Assembly: GCA_900549705.1 (NCBI GenBank)
Contig: URPI01000139.1
Location: forward strand, 1-5,815
DNA: 5,815 nt
DNA from: an uncultured Eubacteriales bacterium
GTDB taxonomy: Bacteria > Bacillota > Clostridia > Oscillospirales > Oscillospiraceae
Direction of reading: 5' to 3'
Positions 4,191 through 5,815 of this stretch are shown here, piece by piece (position 1 is the first letter of the stretch; every line of letters begins with the position of its first letter). The notes below the pieces were generated by a model that saw nothing but the letters and a program-made list of their open reading frames with translations, was not told the DNA's origin and did no database searches. Made by a program: the position numbers and the translations under genes.

Positions 4191-5815
4191 ATGCCTCGAT
4201 GTAAATGGCATCAAAGGCGCAGTTTTCTTTGCAGGCGCCGCACTTGATGCAAACTGCGGGGTCAATGTGGTAAGGCAATTTGACCTTGCCGCTGATGGCA
4301 TTCACCGGGCAGTTGCGGGCACATTTGCCGCAGCCCTTGCAGTAGGCAGGGTTGATGACATAGCGCCGCAGCGCAGTACAGGCTTTGGCACGGCACTTTT
4401 TGTCCACAATATGCTCCACGTATTCATCCCGGAAGGTACTCAGCGTGGAAATAACCGGCAGCGGGGCAGACTTGCCCAGGCCGCACAGCGCCATGGTCTT
4501 GACCATGGAAGCCAGCTCCTCCAGTTTGTCCAAATCTTCCAGTTCGCCCTGACCTGCCACAATCTTTTCAAGAATTTCCAGCATCCGTTTGGTGCCTTCC
4601 CGGCAGGGGACGCATTTGCCGCAGCTTTCCCGCTGGGTAAAGGACATGAAGAAGCGGGCAACCTCCACCATACAGGTGTGGTCGTCCATGACCACCATGC
4701 CGCCGGAGCCGACGATGGCGTTGAATTTCTTCACAGAGTCAAAGTCCAGCGGCTCATCCAGGTGCTTTTCTGTCAGACAGCCGCCGGAGGGACCACCAAT
4801 CTGAACCGCTTTGAAGGTGGCACCGTTTTTCAGACCGCCGCCGATGTCAAAGATAATCTGGCGCAGGGTGGAGCCCATGGGTACTTCAATCAGACCGGTG
4901 TTCTCAATGGCACCGGTGAGGGAGAAGGTCTTGGTGCCGGGGCTTCCGGCAGTGCCGATGGTGCGATACCAGTCGGCACCCTGCAAAATAATTTTGGGAA
5001 CGTTGGCATAGGTATCCACATTGTTCAGCACGGTAGGACGCTCCCACAGACCCTTTTCAACGGTTCTGGGAGGCTTCACGCGAGGCATACCCCGATTGCC
5101 TTCAATGGAGGCAGTCAGTGCAGAGCCTTCGCCGCAGACGAAAGCACCGGCACCCCGGTTGATGTGAAGATGGAAGCTGAAATCGGTGCCCAGAATCCGG
5201 TCACCCAGCAGCCCCCGCTCCTCCAGCAGAGCAATGGCATGGCGCAAGCGGGCAACGGACATGGGATACTCGGCACGGACATAGATATAGCCATCCTGCG
5301 CCTTTACGGCATAGGCAGCAATCATCATGCCCTCAATCAGCTTAAAGGGATCGCCCTCCATCACGGAGCCGTCCATGAATGCGCCGGGGTCGCCCTCGTC
5401 GCCGTTGCAGACCACATAGCGCACGGTCTCCTTCTGACGGGCGACCTGCTTCCACTTCCGTCCGGTGGGGAAGCCGCCGCCGCCGCGGCCGCGCAGGCCG
5501 GAGCGGTCCACTTCGTCGATGACCTCGTCCCGGGTCATGGCGAACATGGCCTTCTTCAGCGCGTCAAAGCCGCCGGAGGCCAGATACTCGTCCAGAGATT
5601 CGGCGTCGAACTTGCCGCAGTTTTCCAGAACGATCCGGGTCTGCTTCGCGATGAAGGGAATTTCATCGGGCTGAACGTAGACCTTTTCGCCCTTCTTGTA
5701 GAGCAGGCGCTCGATGACCTCGTCGCCCAGAACGCTCTTTTCCACGATCTCGGCGCAGTCCTCGGGCTGAACCTTTACGTACTGAATGACCTTGTCGCCC
5801 TTCTGGATACGCACC
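4189..5815 (-). CDS. hydB: NuoF-like NADH/FMN hydrogenase subunit (HydB/HndC type, 5' partial)
   Basis: This subunit exchanges electrons with NAD(P)H through FMN and passes them via Fe-S clusters to HydA. The frame is open to the window edge. The GTG at 5814 is probably internal, because the visible N-terminus (QKGDKVIQYVKVQPEDCAEIVE) matches the end of the thioredoxin-like [2Fe-2S] domain that precedes NuoF in this family; roughly 80 residues should lie outside. Over the 541 visible residues, the FMN/NADH part has RGRGGGGFPTG (108-118), CNGDEGDPGAFMD (136-148), GAGAFVCGEGSALTASIEG (221-239) and NNVDTYANVP (264-273). The NuoF [4Fe-4S] site is ESCGKCVPC (396-404) with C444. A C-terminal two-cluster ferredoxin domain has C492/495/498/502 and C522/525/528/532. 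Two further cysteines (C474, C479) lie just before it and could bind another cluster. The extra ferredoxin tail distinguishes it from respiratory NuoF. It is directly followed by hydA on the same strand. A NuoE-like HydC/HndA gene is expected upstream, outside the window. Confidence 0.95.
   Translation of the reverse strand, partial: VRIQKGDKVIQYVKVQPEDCAEIVEKSVLGDEVIERLLYKKGEKVYVQPDEIPFIAKQTRIVLENCGKFDAESLDEYLASGGFDALKKAMFAMTRDEVIDEVDRSGLRGRGGGGFPTGRKWKQVARQKETVRYVVCNGDEGDPGAFMDGSVMEGDPFKLIEGMMIAAYAVKAQDGYIYVRAEYPMSVARLRHAIALLEERGLLGDRILGTDFSFHLHINRGAGAFVCGEGSALTASIEGNRGMPRVKPPRTVEKGLWERPTVLNNVDTYANVPKIILQGADWYRTIGTAGSPGTKTFSLTGAIENTGLIEVPMGSTLRQIIFDIGGGLKNGATFKAVQIGGPSGGCLTEKHLDEPLDFDSVKKFNAIVGSGGMVVMDDHTCMVEVARFFMSFTQRESCGKCVPCREGTKRMLEILEKIVAGQGELEDLDKLEELASMVKTMALCGLGKSAPLPVISTLSTFRDEYVEHIVDKKCRAKACTALRRYVINPAYCKGCGKCARNCPVNAISGKVKLPYHIDPAVCIKCGACKENCAFDAIYIEA

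Noticed and set aside
2479..5815. Respiratory complex I genes (nuoF/nuoG)
   Set aside because: The upstream protein is NuoF-like, but it has a C-terminal ferredoxin tail, and its partner carries the full H-cluster motifs that NuoG lacks.
1..5815. CRISPR array, tRNA, insertion sequence or attachment site
   Set aside because: I saw no regularly spaced repeats, no tRNA-like cloverleaf, no transposase and no flanking direct repeats; the non-coding segments are explained by promoter, riboswitch and terminators.

Overview
The window looks like chromosomal DNA from an anaerobic, fermentative member of the Firmicutes (class Clostridia). The evidence is a clostridial-type [FeFe] hydrogenase operon, strong AGGAGG ribosome binding sites, a sigma-A style promoter and a c-di-GMP-I riboswitch. 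The protein-coding DNA is fairly GC-rich, which would suit an Oscillospirales/Ruminococcaceae-like gut bacterium. That placement is inference; there is no rRNA or marker gene here.

Layout. (1) Bases 1-992, plus strand: the 3' end of an unrecognised protein with beta-propeller-like features, closed by a strong hairpin at 1008-1048. (2) Bases 1049-1345: a non-coding leader with an extended -10 promoter (1076-1103), a short 5' hairpin, a c-di-GMP-I (GEMM-I) aptamer (about 1149-1240) and an intrinsic terminator (1256-1296) that ends before the next start codon. (3) Bases 1346-2407, plus strand: a membrane-bound GGDEF diguanylate cyclase. (4) Bases 2413-2454: a long hairpin, T-rich on both sides, between convergent genes. 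(5) Bases 5815-2479, minus strand: two tightly linked genes of an NAD(P)H-linked [FeFe] hydrogenase. The NuoF-like flavin/Fe-S subunit (HydB/HndC type, 5' end outside the window) is followed after 12 bases by the catalytic H-cluster subunit (HydA/HndD type, complete).

How the parts work together. The leader and the cyclase form a self-contained c-di-GMP circuit: the enzyme makes c-di-GMP, and the RNA upstream of it should sense c-di-GMP and decide whether transcription passes the terminator. The cyclase lacks the RxxD product-inhibition site, so the riboswitch may replace protein-level feedback. The hydrogenase subunits would form a cytoplasmic complex that moves electrons between NAD(P)H (possibly with ferredoxin) and protons to make H2. 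A NuoE-like third subunit would be expected just beyond the right edge. I see nothing that ties the c-di-GMP circuit to the hydrogenase functionally; they are convergent neighbours separated by a terminator.
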